DNA of 59,134 nt from Moraxella sp. VT-16-12 (GCF_002224245.2 NZ_NKHK02000010.1:1-59134), one strand, 5' to 3'. Positions 19,491-28,998 are shown, counted from the stretch's first letter. Made by a program: numbers and translations. The notes: generated by a model from the sequence alone, not told the origin.

Positions 19491-20780
19491 ATGTCTGCAC
19501 TCTTAACTTGCTTATCTCATCTGTCTGACCACTCACGATTATTTTTGGCGTGCAGTGGCGGACGGGATTCTTTGTCTTTGGCGTGGGCGTGCCACCTGCT
19601 TTATCAAGATGGCAAACTGACCACCAAACCCATCTTGTTACACGTTCACCACGGCATGCAAGACGCCAATGATGACTGGGCAAAATTGGTCAAATCTTGG
19701 GCTGATAAACATGATTTTATTTGTCATGTTCTACCAATTTGCCTAAACAAAAAAAGCGAAACCACCGCCCGCCACGCTCGCTATCAAGCAATGGCAGACA
19801 TCATGAGTGATGGCGATGTCCTGCTTTTGGCTCATCATCAAGGCGACCAAGCCGAAACTGTACTCATGCGACTTATCAATGGCACAGGCATTCATGGCTT
19901 ATCAGGCATCAGAGCATGGCAAACCAAAACCTTAGATGACAAAACCATACATCTACACCGTCCGTGGCTGTCAGTCAGTCGTCAAGACATCAGCGATTTT
20001 GCTCATACCCACGCCCTGCCCTATGTGGATGACCCCACCAACACCACCACAGACAACGCTCGCAGTTTTATCCGCAATGACATTTTGCCACGCCTTGCCA
20101 ACTTAAATCCCCAAGTCATCGCCAACATCGCTCGCAGTGCCACACTCATCACTCAAAGCACGGACATTTTACGCCCCATCATCAGCTCATCATTGGGTAA
20201 ATGTCTGTGCCACAACCAAAGCGATACCCCCTACCAAAGCGTATTAGACATCAACGCCTTAACAACCTTTGACGACTCTCATCAATCTGCCATCTTGCAC
20301 GCTTGGCTAAGCACTAACGAAACCACGCCACCACCTAGCCAAATCATCAAAGACATCTTGACACTTGTTCACCGTAGCAACCCTGACCAGCGCACCAAGC
20401 TGTTTTGGCAAGGCTCTTATGGTTATGTCATCTGTCGCTATCGCCATCATCTGTATCGCTTTTGGGATAAAGCATGGGATTATCTAAATGGGCAAAGTAC
20501 AGACAACGCCATCGCACTTGCCCTACCACCTGACCATACAGCCCGCCTGCTTGACCGCACCGATAAAATCAGCATCACCATTCATGGCAAACTACGCCAC
20601 TTACATGGTAAAAAACTCTATCAAACCTTAGGGATTGCTCCATTTTTTAGAGAACATTTATACCTTATCACTGATAAAAAACACTCATGGCTCATCGCCC
20701 CTTATCAATCATGGCAACTGTCAGGCACACCTTGTCATATCATCGGCATGCGTTGGCAAAGAAAGATAATTTTGCCATGA
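19491..20780 (+). CDS. tilS: tRNA(Ile)-lysidine synthetase
   Basis: 429 aa. It changes C34 of the tRNA-Ile CAU anticodon to lysidine so that AUA is read as Ile; essential in nearly all bacteria. The P-loop SGGRDSLSLAW lies near residue 23, followed by HVHHGMQ and LLAHHQGDQAETVLMRL, which are family markers. The TilS_C domain is at the end (HGKKLYQTLGIAPFFREHLYLI). It stands between phhB and proC in the same direction. Confidence 0.95.
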   Translation: MSALLTCLSHLSDHSRLFLACSGGRDSLSLAWACHLLYQDGKLTTKPILLHVHHGMQDANDDWAKLVKSWADKHDFICHVLPICLNKKSETTARHARYQAMADIMSDGDVLLLAHHQGDQAETVLMRLINGTGIHGLSGIRAWQTKTLDDKTIHLHRPWLSVSRQDISDFAHTHALPYVDDPTNTTTDNARSFIRNDILPRLANLNPQVIANIARSATLITQSTDILRPIISSSLGKCLCHNQSDTPYQSVLDINALTTFDDSHQSAILHAWLSTNETTPPPSQIIKDILTLVHRSNPDQRTKLFWQGSYGYVICRYRHHLYRFWDKAWDYLNGQSTDNAIALALPPDHTARLLDRTDKISITIHGKLRHLHGKKLYQTLGIAPFFREHLYLITDKKHSWLIAPYQSWQLSGTPCHIIGMRWQRKIILP

Positions 20781-20832
20781 TGGGGGCGATGGTGTACAAT
20801 GGCAATTTAAAAAGACCAACCACATACATTAG

Positions 20833-21681
20833 ATGATTATGGATAATTTCAACCCACTTGCCTTATACCACAAAAACATTGTCTTTATCGGTGGGGGCAA
20901 CATGGCAAGTGCTATTATTGATGGCTTGTTATCTGCCAATCAACAGCACCAACTTGGTTTAAGCTTGGGTGTGTCCGATAAAAATCCCCCCAAACTTGCC
21001 AGCTTTGCACAAAAAGGCATATCAACCGCCACACCTGATGACGTACATACACTCACCAAAAATGCCGATGTCATCGTCTTGGCGGTCAAACCACAAGTCA
21101 TACAAGAAGTCGCCCCCACGCTTTGTGATTTGGTGCAGGACAAACTCATCTTATCTGTCATGGCAGGTATCGCCACCGAACGTTTATCGCTGTGGCTTGG
21201 CACATCTCGGATTGTCAGATGTATGCCAAATCTGCCTGCATCTATCGGACGTGGGGCAACAGGACTGTTTGCTCCCCCAAACATCAGTCAAGCTGACAAA
21301 GATACTGCTTTTGCCATCATGAGTTGTGTGGGCCTTACAGCGTGGATTGCCAGCGAAGAGCATTTACACGCCATTACTGCCGTGGCAGGCTCATCTCCTG
21401 CTTACTTTTTTTATGCCCTAGAAGCGATGATAGACCAAGCGGTAAAAATGGGGCTAGACCGCACCACCGCCAAACAAATGGCATGTATGAGCCTAATTGG
21501 AGCAGGTGAACTTGCCTTATCTAGCGATGACATTGGCAAACTTCGTACCCAAGTAACTTCCAAAGGTGGCACCACCCAAGAAGCCCTAAACACCCTACAA
21601 CAGCACGATTTTCAGCACGCCCTAAGCAACGCCATGATGGCGTGTGCCAAACGAAGCGATGAACTTGGCAAGTTATTTTGA
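20833..21681 (+). CDS. proC: Pyrroline-5-carboxylate reductase
   Basis: 282 aa. Last step of proline synthesis, using NAD(P)H. The Rossmann motif IVFIGGGNMASAIIDGLL is near the start. The proline-site signature AGSSPAYFFYALEAM and the C-terminal LRTQVTSKGGTTQEAL are conserved. An alternative ATG two codons later (20839) is possible. YggT-family genes commonly follow proC, as here. Confidence 0.97.
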   Translation: MIMDNFNPLALYHKNIVFIGGGNMASAIIDGLLSANQQHQLGLSLGVSDKNPPKLASFAQKGISTATPDDVHTLTKNADVIVLAVKPQVIQEVAPTLCDLVQDKLILSVMAGIATERLSLWLGTSRIVRCMPNLPASIGRGATGLFAPPNISQADKDTAFAIMSCVGLTAWIASEEHLHAITAVAGSSPAYFFYALEAMIDQAVKMGLDRTTAKQMACMSLIGAGELALSSDDIGKLRTQVTSKGGTTQEALNTLQQHDFQHALSNAMMACAKRSDELGKLF

Positions 21682-21716
21682 CATTAACATTTAAACATTG
21701 AATCTTATCAAACACC

Positions 21717-22286
21717 ATGAATGACCCATTGACCATTATTTTTAATATTGTTGTAAATTTTGCCTTGCTTGTGATTTTTTTGCGGTTTATGTTTCAATTT
21801 GCCGAAATTGACAAAAACCACCCCTATGCCAAAGCCACCTATAATATCTCGGCGGTGGTGTCGGTTTTTGGGCGGATATTTCCTGATTTGGACAAAGGAC
21901 GCATCAGTCTGTCGGCGGTGGTGCTGATGTTGCTTTTGACTTATATTAAGATTGCAGGTATGGCAAGCATTCTGGGCAAACCCTTAGATGCTTTAACCTT
22001 GTTTTTTGCAGGGACACTTGGGGGAATACTAAGTTTTGTAAGTATGCTCAAATACATCGTGCTAGGCTCGGTGATTTTTAGCTGGGTGATACTGCTTGCC
22101 AATAAAATGCACCCTGTGATGGATTTGGTCATGCAAATGGCAGAACCCATCATCGCCCCATTTCGCCGCATTACCCCAAATTTGGGTATGTTTGACTTTT
22201 CTACTTTGGTGGCAATTATGGCGTTGGCTTTGATCGAGCTGTCTATTGAGATTATTGGTGCAAATATCTTGGAGCGGTTAAGCTAG
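21717..22286 (+). CDS. YggT family membrane protein
   Basis: 189 aa with two YggT repeats, each with a long hydrophobic helix pair and the end pattern PIIAPFRRITPNLGMFDFS (second repeat). Inner membrane. The role is not settled; the family is linked to osmotic tolerance and to cell division or proline genes. It follows proC by 35 bases and is probably in its operon. Confidence 0.88.
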   Translation: MNDPLTIIFNIVVNFALLVIFLRFMFQFAEIDKNHPYAKATYNISAVVSVFGRIFPDLDKGRISLSAVVLMLLLTYIKIAGMASILGKPLDALTLFFAGTLGGILSFVSMLKYIVLGSVIFSWVILLANKMHPVMDLVMQMAEPIIAPFRRITPNLGMFDFSTLVAIMALALIELSIEIIGANILERLS

Positions 22287-22301
22287 TATCAAGCTGTACA
22301 T

Positions 22302-23267
22302 TTATTCTTGGAATTTACCCAGTTTTTTAAGTCGGCTCATGATACCGCCATGATTGCGTCCATGCTTTGCCATCAGCTCATCAATACTAGCACCATTATC
22401 AAAGGCATGGATAAGTCTCAACTCTTCTTCTGCACTCCATTTTGCTCCGCTATTAGGGTAAAGCTGTTTATCGGGGCTGACATACGGCACGTCAATACTC
22501 ACACGCACCTCATCACCCATATTATCGCTTTGATGGATACGCAAAGTCTCAAACTTCACCTGTCCGCGTGTGATGACTTCTTTTAGCACCTGTTGGCGTT
22601 TGTTGAGTTTGGCTTGACCTGTTTTTACTTCCAAAAACACCACACTGACCTCATCAAGACTTGCTTGCCCATCCACACAATCATGCAAACGATGAAACAC
22701 CACATAATCTATCGGCTCACCCATAAAGCGACAATCAGCAGGGCTATACTCAAAGCCTGCCATAAACGGCACAAACTTTTCAGAAATCTGCCCCTTAATT
22801 ACATGACGCTGGGCGTTATTGGAGCGGGTTTGAGCGTCTTTTATCGCTTTATCTAGCGATAATTTAAACGCCGTCTCTTGCTCCATCAGACGCTGATTTA
22901 GCTCACTGATAGTGTGTTGTTTTTGCTCCAAAAGGTGCTGATGCTCGGTCAAAGTCGCCAGTTGTTTTGTGCCAAATTCTTCCTTTAATGCGGTGATTTG
23001 CTGTTGCAGTGCCTTTATTTCGTCTAAATGCTCAGCTTGTTTGGCAGTCATTTGGTTGTGATGATGTTGAATCTCAGCTTGGTGCTGCTGTTCACGTTGA
23101 TTTACGCTCTCATGGTGGCTTTGTTGTAGTGTGGTCAGTTCATGACGAAGGTGGGTAAGCTCTTGGGCGTATGCATGACGCTCCTTGGTGTGCTGACGAT
23201 GTAAATACCACAAAATCAGTAAAAACACCGCCCCAATGACCACCAGTCCTATGATTATCTCAGACAT
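22302..23267 (-). CDS. Membrane-anchored Holliday-junction-resolvase-like protein
   Basis: 321 aa. An N-terminal transmembrane segment (residues 4-20) is followed by a long coiled coil (about 25-150, Gln/His/Glu-rich). Then comes a domain like archaeal-type Holliday junction endonucleases (GEPIDYVVFHRL, then VVFLEVKTGQAKLNKRQQ with the EVK nuclease motif). The C-terminus has a SANT/HTH-like segment (WSAEEELRLIHAFDNGASIDEL). Nuclease activity is inferred from the motif only. It is downstream of no obvious partner. Confidence 0.75.
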   Translation of the reverse strand: MSEIIIGLVVIGAVFLLILWYLHRQHTKERHAYAQELTHLRHELTTLQQSHHESVNQREQQHQAEIQHHHNQMTAKQAEHLDEIKALQQQITALKEEFGTKQLATLTEHQHLLEQKQHTISELNQRLMEQETAFKLSLDKAIKDAQTRSNNAQRHVIKGQISEKFVPFMAGFEYSPADCRFMGEPIDYVVFHRLHDCVDGQASLDEVSVVFLEVKTGQAKLNKRQQVLKEVITRGQVKFETLRIHQSDNMGDEVRVSIDVPYVSPDKQLYPNSGAKWSAEEELRLIHAFDNGASIDELMAKHGRNHGGIMSRLKKLGKFQE

Positions 23268-23281
23268 TCTCTTCCCTTGTG

Positions 23282-23683
23282 TTACTCATCTCTTGTTTTG
23301 ACATCAATCAGCTCAATCTCAAAGATTAAATCACTATTGGGCAAAATTTTACCCACCGCTCGCTCACCATATGCCAAAAACGCAGGTACATAAAGCCGTC
23401 TTTTACCGCCAACTTGCATGGGTGGAAAATTTGGCAAATCCAATTCAATTCCCCATTTATCAAGCAGTTTTACCCCAGTTTCACTGCCAAGTACGCCCAA
23501 ATCCCAACCCTTAATTACTCGCCCTGTGCCAATCACGCATTCAAAAACTTGTCCACGGCGGTGTGAGCTGTCAAATTCTGCACCATCAGTGAGCGTGCCT
23601 GTGTAGTGAGCGGTGATTAATGAGCCACGCTCGGCTGCTTTGCCTGTACCAACCACCAAATCAATGATTTGAAAATCTGTCAT
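23282..23683 (-). CDS. FKBP-type peptidyl-prolyl isomerase
   Basis: 133 aa. Single FKBP domain: HYTGTLTDGAEFDSSHRRGQ, then VIKGWDLGVLG, and at the end GKILPNSDLIFEIELIDV. It has an insertion of about 15 residues before PPMQVGGKRRLYVPAFLAYGE. No signal peptide, so cytoplasmic. The start overlaps the stop of the DUF1653 gene by 4 bases, so the two are coupled. Confidence 0.9.
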   Translation of the reverse strand: MTDFQIIDLVVGTGKAAERGSLITAHYTGTLTDGAEFDSSHRRGQVFECVIGTGRVIKGWDLGVLGSETGVKLLDKWGIELDLPNFPPMQVGGKRRLYVPAFLAYGERAVGKILPNSDLIFEIELIDVKTRDE

Positions 23684-23904
23684 ATTATCTCCTTGATTAG
23701 TTTAAACCTAGGCACACTTTGCCCATCAAACTGCACCATTTCACAAAACATCGCCACAGGTCGCACCCACACTCCATACTCGCCATATAAGGCACGATAG
23801 ACGACCACCCACTCGCCCGTCTCACTGTGGCACGCAGTGTACAGAACCTGATACAGATTGCCTTTATAATGGCGATAAATGCCTGTGGTTATTTTATTCA
23901 TCAA
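23680..23904 (-). CDS. DUF1653 protein
   Basis: 74 aa, the whole protein being a DUF1653 domain: GIYRHYKGNLYQVLYTACHS, then WVVVYRALYGEYGVWVRP and MFCEMVQFDG. A small cytoplasmic protein of unknown function. It is coupled to the FKBP gene downstream and follows the YczE-like gene closely. Confidence 0.85.
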   Translation of the reverse strand: MMNKITTGIYRHYKGNLYQVLYTACHSETGEWVVVYRALYGEYGVWVRPVAMFCEMVQFDGQSVPRFKLIKEII

Positions 23905-23916
23905 TCTCTCACTTAA

Positions 23917-24561
23917 TCATGGACGTTGTGGGTAAAGTTTAAACAGCACATCTAGCGACACCTGCACCACTACCCCCACCCCAAAAGCAAACAGCAAAGT
24001 CGCCAAGCCCACCACACCACCAAGTAGCCAACCTATCAGGCACACCAAGCCTTCCAAAAAGGTGCGAATGATGCCCACTTTTAGACCTGTCAGCTGCGTC
24101 AAGCCCACCATCAAGCCATCTCGTGGACCTGCACCCATGTGCGATGTCAAATATAAAGCAGACGCCACACCCACAATCACCACACCAAGCACAGCAAAGA
24201 TGATTTGCCATACCAAAGCATCCATCACAGGCAGCCACCCATCAAACAGCCCCAAGCTTATGGCGATGATACAGATATTTAACACCGTTCCCAAGCCAAA
24301 CTTTTGGTTGAGTGGCAACCACAATGCCAACACACCACAACTGACGATAAAGGTCAAAAGCCCAATATTTAAGCCTGTTTGCACGGCAAGTCCCTGAGCA
24401 AATACTGTCCACGGTGCCGAGCCAAGTTGTGATTTGAGTAGCAAGGCTTCACCAAAACCAAACAAAACAAGCGACACACACAACATAGCAAGGGGTTTAA
24501 ACTTTAATGCCCAATGCGATGTATTGCTCCATGGGGTGATGGGTAAGACACGTTTACTCAT
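23917..24561 (-). CDS. YczE/YitT-type membrane protein
   Basis: 214 aa with about five hydrophobic helices. LGSAPWTVFAQGLAVQTGLNIG and LTSHMGAGPRDGLMVGLTQ are typical of the YczE/YyaS family. The function is unknown. It is the first gene of a short minus-strand operon with the DUF1653 and FKBP genes. Confidence 0.85.
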   Translation of the reverse strand: MSKRVLPITPWSNTSHWALKFKPLAMLCVSLVLFGFGEALLLKSQLGSAPWTVFAQGLAVQTGLNIGLLTFIVSCGVLALWLPLNQKFGLGTVLNICIIAISLGLFDGWLPVMDALVWQIIFAVLGVVIVGVASALYLTSHMGAGPRDGLMVGLTQLTGLKVGIIRTFLEGLVCLIGWLLGGVVGLATLLFAFGVGVVVQVSLDVLFKLYPQRP

Positions 24562-24694
24562 AAGATTACTTCTATTTAGTCATACAAAACTGATACACTT
24601 GACATCAGATGATTATAGATTTTTTGCTTTGAATGTGCCTATAATCATCTTAACAACAGCCAAAATAATCAAACAAATGTGATTAAGGTGTGTT

Positions 24695-25084
24695 ATGAAA
24701 AAGCTCCTAACAATTTTTACCTTGGTAATGGGCATTCAATGTGCCAATGCCCAAGATGTTGCCCATCTTGGTGAGCCTGCGGTTTTGACAGGAAAAATCA
24801 TGATGATAAAAAGTCTGATTGATGAACCTCCTTATAATGAAAGTAATTATCCTGCCATCACACTGGATAAAACGCTAACTGTTACAGGTTATGATGATTT
24901 TGATGAGTACAAGCATATCAATACCAAGCTCATTCAGTTGGCTGATAATAATTCAGGCATTCAATACAGCAGGTCAAATGGTAAACGTATTCGTGTAAAA
25001 TGCAGTGAACTTTTTGGCGAGCATAGTGCTTGGCACAACACCAAAGTGCTGTGCTTGGTAGATAATGCCAAAATCATTCGTTGA
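24695..25084 (+). CDS. Exported DUF4431-like protein
   Basis: 129 aa. Signal peptide MKKLLTIFTLVMGIQCANA, then a domain that looks like DUF4431: AVLTGKIMM, YPAITLDKTLTV, RIRVKCSELFGEHSAWHNTKVLCLV. Periplasmic by inference; two cysteines may form a disulfide. The stop codon touches that of the converging tyrS with no spacer. Confidence 0.75.
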   Translation: MKKLLTIFTLVMGIQCANAQDVAHLGEPAVLTGKIMMIKSLIDEPPYNESNYPAITLDKTLTVTGYDDFDEYKHINTKLIQLADNNSGIQYSRSNGKRIRVKCSELFGEHSAWHNTKVLCLVDNAKIIR

Positions 25085-26293
25085 TTATGCCACCGTTATC
25101 CGAGCATACGCCTTTTTCCCTGCTTGGATAACCACTGTTTGTCCAAATTCTAAGGCAAAGCCACTATCCACCACTTGTCCATCCACTTTGACCGCCCCAC
25201 GAGATAGCATATCTTTGGCTTGGGCAGAATTTTTGGCAAGGTTTGCCCCATTTAAAATTTGCGTAATAAACAGCTTATCCGCCCCATTTAAAGGCAATGA
25301 CACTTCTGGCAAATCCACAGGCAACTCACCATCCGCCAAGCGATTACCTGCTGATTTGTGGGCATTTTCGGCAGATTCTTTATCATGAAAACGCTCAATG
25401 AGTTCTAGGGCTAAGATACGCTTAATCTCTTGGGGGTTGCGTCCGTTTGCCATCTCATCTAACAAAACATTGATTTGGCTCATCGGCTTAAAGCTAAGTA
25501 ACTCAAAGTAACGAGCAATGAGCGTGTCAGGCATGGACAAGATTTTTTGGTACATCACACCGGCAGGGTCGCTGATGCCAATATAGTTGCCTAGCGATTT
25601 ACTCATTTTTTGTACACCGTCCAAACCTTCCAAAATCGGCATGGTGATACACACTTGGGCTTCTTGGTTGTATCGCCCTTGTAGCGTTCGCCCCATCAAA
25701 ATATTAAAGGTTTGGTCAGTACCACCAAGCTCCACATCCGCCTGCATGGCAATGCTGTCATAGCCTTGGACAAGTGGATACAAAAACTCATGAATGGCAA
25801 TGGGTGTTTGGCTATCATAGCGTTTGGCAAAATCATCACGTTCAAGCATACGAGAGACAGTTACCTGACTGGCTAGGGCAATCATATCGCCTGCACTCAT
25901 TTTACCAAACCAATCTGAGTTAAACATGATGGTGGTTTTGTCTTTATCCAAAATCTTAAACACTTGCTTGGCATAAGTTTGGGCATTGCGTTTGACATCT
26001 TCTTCGGACAGGGGCGGACGTGTGGTGTTTTTGCCTGTTGGGTCGCCAATACGGGCGGTATAATCACCAATCAAAAACAGCACCTCATGCCCCAAATCCT
26101 GAAAATGACGCAGTTTATTTAAAACCACTGTATGCCCAAAATGTAAATCAGGGGCGGTAGGGTCCATGCCAAGTTTGATACGCAAAGGGCGGTTTTGTTT
26201 GAGTTTAGTGATTAAATCTTCCTCAGAATAAATGGCTGAAACGCCACGCTTAATCAAAGCAAGTTGCTCTTCAATGGGTAAAAAATCTGACAT
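25085..26293 (-). CDS. tyrS: Tyrosyl-tRNA synthetase
   Basis: 402 aa from ATG 26293 ([17 protein letters not shown]); an upstream frame adds 10 unlikely residues. Class I signature HFGH in [14 protein letters not shown] and the KMSKS loop in [13 protein letters not shown]. The C-terminal S4 RNA-binding domain ([18 protein letters not shown]) is complete. The arrangement is that of the shorter TyrZ-like form found in many proteobacteria. Confidence 0.97.
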   Translation of the reverse strand: MSDFLPIEEQLALIKRGVSAIYSEEDLITKLKQNRPLRIKLGMDPTAPDLHFGHTVVLNKLRHFQDLGHEVLFLIGDYTARIGDPTGKNTTRPPLSEEDVKRNAQTYAKQVFKILDKDKTTIMFNSDWFGKMSAGDMIALASQVTVSRMLERDDFAKRYDSQTPIAIHEFLYPLVQGYDSIAMQADVELGGTDQTFNILMGRTLQGRYNQEAQVCITMPILEGLDGVQKMSKSLGNYIGISDPAGVMYQKILSMPDTLIARYFELLSFKPMSQINVLLDEMANGRNPQEIKRILALELIERFHDKESAENAHKSAGNRLADGELPVDLPEVSLPLNGADKLFITQILNGANLAKNSAQAKDMLSRGAVKVDGQVVDSGFALEFGQTVVIQAGKKAYARITVA

Positions 26294-26348
26294 AACACAC
26301 CTTTTATATGCTGATAAAACCACTTAGTATAACAAATTTTTAGATACG

Positions 26349-26377
26349 AAAAAACCGCCCCATCAAGAGCGGTTTTT
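26349..26377 (-). terminator. Terminator after the ACP-like gene
   Basis: AACCGC (26353-26358) and GCGGTT (26369-26374) with an A-run before and T-run after, just past the stop of the ACP-like gene on the minus strand. Confidence 0.8.
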
Positions 26378-26390
26378 AAACAAGTAGCTA

Positions 26391-26801
26391 TTATCTTTTG
26401 CCAGTATGACAATCTTTGTACAAGATTTCACTAGATGGGCTAAATATCATAAAATTGGTTTTACGATAGTTACGGCTGTTTAGCTCTGTGTGTGCGGTCA
26501 ATGAAAAGTTATTTTCATCACCAAACACTGTGTTGTTATCGCCAGAACGATTTAGGTTAATGGGCATAAAGCGTGATTTGCCATTTAGGGTTGCTTGGGC
26601 ATAAGTTGGCAAACCTTGCTTGTTAAAGCCATAGGTAACTTTAATTTTTTTGCCTGATTGGCAAGTATAGTTGGCTGCTTTTTTGCTGACGGTTTGAGCA
26701 TGCACAGTAGCTGCATCTTCTTGTGCTGCCACATTTGCATTGGCATTCATGCCAACCATTGCCAAACCCAAAGCGGTCATATAAATCAGTGATTTTTTCA
26801 T
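26391..26801 (-). CDS. ACP-like exported lysozyme inhibitor / adhesin
   Basis: 136 aa from ATG 26801 (GGAAAAG upstream). Signal peptide MKKSLIYMTALGLAMVGMNANA. The mature part matches what I know of Neisseria adhesin complex protein: YTCQSGKKIKVTYGFNKQGL, then YAQATLNGK and PSSEILYKDC, with two cysteines positioned to form a disulfide. ACP proteins of Neisseria and Moraxella inhibit host lysozyme and act in adhesion; surface or periplasmic location inferred. It has its own terminator. A plausible host-interaction factor and vaccine-type antigen. Confidence 0.85.
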   Translation of the reverse strand: MKKSLIYMTALGLAMVGMNANANVAAQEDAATVHAQTVSKKAANYTCQSGKKIKVTYGFNKQGLPTYAQATLNGKSRFMPINLNRSGDNNTVFGDENNFSLTAHTELNSRNYRKTNFMIFSPSSEILYKDCHTGKR

Positions 26802-27056
26802 AGTAGTCTTTTCCACTAAAAGTTAATAACAACACAAGTTATTGACTGCCTAACTTGCCATGCCGTATATCATAGAGATTTTAATGTAAATTATCTGTGC
26901 TGCTTGTGTATGATATTGTTACAAATTATTATGCCCACTTCCCAAAACCAGAACAACTTTGCAATCGTTACCAAAAATGTAATCCATGTAACACAATCTG
27001 CTCTTATCTATCTATTTTACTTGGAGTATAATGTATGCTTTATATAAGGAACAACA

Positions 27057-28232
27057 ATGACACAATTAACACAAGCACCAACAGATTACTTTGGTGAGCT
27101 ATCAAATGACTCAGAGTATTATATTGGCATGATGAGCGGCACCAGTCTTGATGCCCTAGATGCGGTGTTGTGTCAGTTTGATGAACACGGCAAACCAACC
27201 ATCATCGCCACACACAGCACGCCTTTTGCTGATGAGCTTCGTCAGATATTGCTCGCGCTTTGTACACCAAACGTCGTGCAGAAACTGACACAAGAAGAAT
27301 TTAGTAAGTTTAGTGAGCTAGATTTTTGGGGGCTAGCAAGTCGGCTCTATGGCGAGCTGGCAAGCGATGTGGTGCTTGAACTGCTAAACAAAACAAAGCT
27401 AACTGCTGATGACATTACCGCCATTGGCTGCCATGGACAAACGGTACGTCATCGCCCAAATTGGCGGTTTAGCTTACAGCTGATTGACCCCAATATCATC
27501 GCTGAGCGAACAGGCATTGCCGTGGTAAGTGATTTTCGCCGTCGTGATATGGCGGTTGGTGGTCAAGGAGCTCCCTTAGTGCCTGCATTTCATCAAGCGA
27601 TATTTGGGCGTGGCGTGGTTGTTTTAAATTTGGGTGGTATTGCCAACATCACCGTTTTAGATGACAAAGCAGACCAAGTCATCGGCTATGACACAGGCGT
27701 TGCCAACTTATTGATGGACGGCTGGGCAAATCGTCATTTGGGCATGCCATTTGACAAAAATGGCGACTGGGCAAAATCTGGTACTGTTAATCAAACCTTG
27801 CTTGATGCACTGATGACTCACCCATTTTTGGCAAAATCCGCTCCCAAATCCACAGGGCGAGAAGAATTTAATTTGACATGGCTTGATGAGATCTTGACAG
27901 ATTTTACAATCACCGCCCAAGACGTACAAGCAACCTTATGTGAGTTTACCGCCTTATCAGCCAGCCAACAAATCCAAAAATTTAGCCATATCAAAAAGCT
28001 GTATGTCTGCGGTGGTGGTGCATACAACCAACATCTGCTTGAACGTTTGGGGCATTACTTACCAACATTTGACATTCAAACAACCGACACCCAAGGCATT
28101 AGCCCTACATGGGTAGAAGCACTTGCCTTTGCGTGGCTGGCTCGCCAAAGTATGCTCATGCAAACAGGCAACCTACCTGCGGTAACGGGTGCACAAAAAG
28201 GCGTGGTGCTTGGGGTGGTGTGCTTTGGTTAA
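27057..28232 (+). CDS. anmK: Anhydro-N-acetylmuramic acid kinase
   Basis: 391 aa. It opens and phosphorylates anhMurNAc from recycled cell wall to give MurNAc-6-P. ATP-site motif IGMMSGTSLDALDAVL near the start, GCHGQTVRHRP, LNLGGIANIT and GYDTGVANLLMDGW are all family markers. A TATAAT box lies at 27027-27032, ribosome site AAGGA. Often next to tyrS in this bacterial group, as here. Confidence 0.96.
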   Translation: MTQLTQAPTDYFGELSNDSEYYIGMMSGTSLDALDAVLCQFDEHGKPTIIATHSTPFADELRQILLALCTPNVVQKLTQEEFSKFSELDFWGLASRLYGELASDVVLELLNKTKLTADDITAIGCHGQTVRHRPNWRFSLQLIDPNIIAERTGIAVVSDFRRRDMAVGGQGAPLVPAFHQAIFGRGVVVLNLGGIANITVLDDKADQVIGYDTGVANLLMDGWANRHLGMPFDKNGDWAKSGTVNQTLLDALMTHPFLAKSAPKSTGREEFNLTWLDEILTDFTITAQDVQATLCEFTALSASQQIQKFSHIKKLYVCGGGAYNQHLLERLGHYLPTFDIQTTDTQGISPTWVEALAFAWLARQSMLMQTGNLPAVTGAQKGVVLGVVCFG

Positions 28233-28302
28233 TTTAAGTCATTGATTTTTAAAATAATCATCAAAAAGATAAAAAATTTTAAAATTTTTTTGAAAAAAGT
28301 GC

Positions 28303-28330
28303 TTGACTTAACGTTAAAATTCTATATAAT
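28303..28330 (+). promoter_or_regulatory. tRNA-Gly promoter
   Basis: TTGACT at 28303-28308 and TATAAT at 28325-28330 with a 16-base spacer, ending 26 bases before the tRNA. A strong sigma-70 match. Confidence 0.85.
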
Positions 28331-28356
28331 ACGCACTCATAAAGCAGTGCTGATTA

Positions 28357-28432
28357 GCGGGAATAGCTCAGTTGGTAGAGCACAACCTTGCCAAGGTTGG
28401 GGTCGCGAGTTCGAATCTCGTTTCCCGCTCCA
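28357..28432 (+). tRNA. tRNA-Gly (GCC)
   Basis: 76 nt with encoded CCA. Acceptor GCGGGAA pairs with TTCCCGC, the anticodon loop contains TTGCCAA with GCC, and the T-loop is GTTCGAATC. It is the likely integration site of the element that follows, since integrase genes of this type often sit next to a tRNA. Confidence 0.98.
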
Positions 28433-28437
28433 GATTT

Positions 28438-28471
28438 TAAAAAGCTCAAATTGAAAGATTTGGGCTTTTTT
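28438..28471 (+). terminator. tRNA-Gly terminator
   Basis: Stem AAAGCTCAAAT (28441-28451) with ATTTGGGCTTT (28458-28468), one G-U pair, followed by T-run. Confidence 0.8.
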
Positions 28472-28736
28472 GTTGTTTAAAATCAAGGGTTTGTGTGGCT
28501 GCTTATCTTTATTGTTGTGTGATCACTTTTCTTTACTTGGTCACCACTGATTTTGATGGTGACCAAAAGGTGTCCACTTTGGTGACCAAAGGTGCTTTGT
28601 GGTGCACTGTGCAAATTACCAATTTGACCCCGGCTCGTTTTTGTACCATTTTTTGTAATCTTAAGTACAAATAATCAATTTGCCAGCAATAAGCATTTTG
28701 CAAATCCTAAAGTACTTATGGTTGGCACTTGCAATC
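28472..28736. promoter_or_regulatory. Gene-free segment with three GGT(C/G)ACC sites
   Basis: No gene. TTGGTCACCA (28537-28546), TGGTGACCAA (28557-28566) and TGGTGACCAA (28580-28589) recur at roughly 20-base steps; each is nearly its own reverse complement. Lying between the tRNA and the integrase module, they could be integrase or excisionase arm sites, or operators. No copy of the tRNA end was found as a right attachment site. Confidence 0.4.
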
Positions 28737-28955
28737 CTATTTGGTTAAATCTGAATTTGGCACATACTCAAAAATCTCTCCAACCTGCACATCTAGTGCT
28801 TCACAAATTTTATCAATCGTCTCAAAATCAATCCGTGTTGTTTGATCATTGTAAATCTTATGCACTGTGGATTTGCTAATCCCTGTCATGCGAATCAGAT
28901 CTGCAACTTTCAATCGCCTTTGTGCCAATAATACCGGCAAATTGCTTTTAATCAT
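28737..28955 (-). CDS. Xre/Cro-type repressor
   Basis: 72 aa from ATG 28955 (GGAG upstream). Single helix-turn-helix of the Xre family: RLKVADLIRMTGISKSTVHKIYNDQTTRIDFETIDKICEALDVQVGEIF. Small single-domain forms like this are typical phage or island regulators. It is divergent from the AlpA-like/integrase genes, with a palindromic operator between them, so it probably represses them and itself. Confidence 0.88.
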   Translation of the reverse strand: MIKSNLPVLLAQRRLKVADLIRMTGISKSTVHKIYNDQTTRIDFETIDKICEALDVQVGEIFEYVPNSDLTK

Positions 28956-28998
28956 AAAAAACTCCAATTTTTTCTAAAAAAGTACTTGCATCAAATAA

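Noticed and set aside
28242-28454. 70-codon ORF over tRNA-Gly
   Set aside because: It overlaps a perfect tRNA gene with its own promoter and terminator.
28537-28589. CRISPR-like array
   Set aside because: Only three short, near-palindromic words without unique spacers of constant length; no cas genes.
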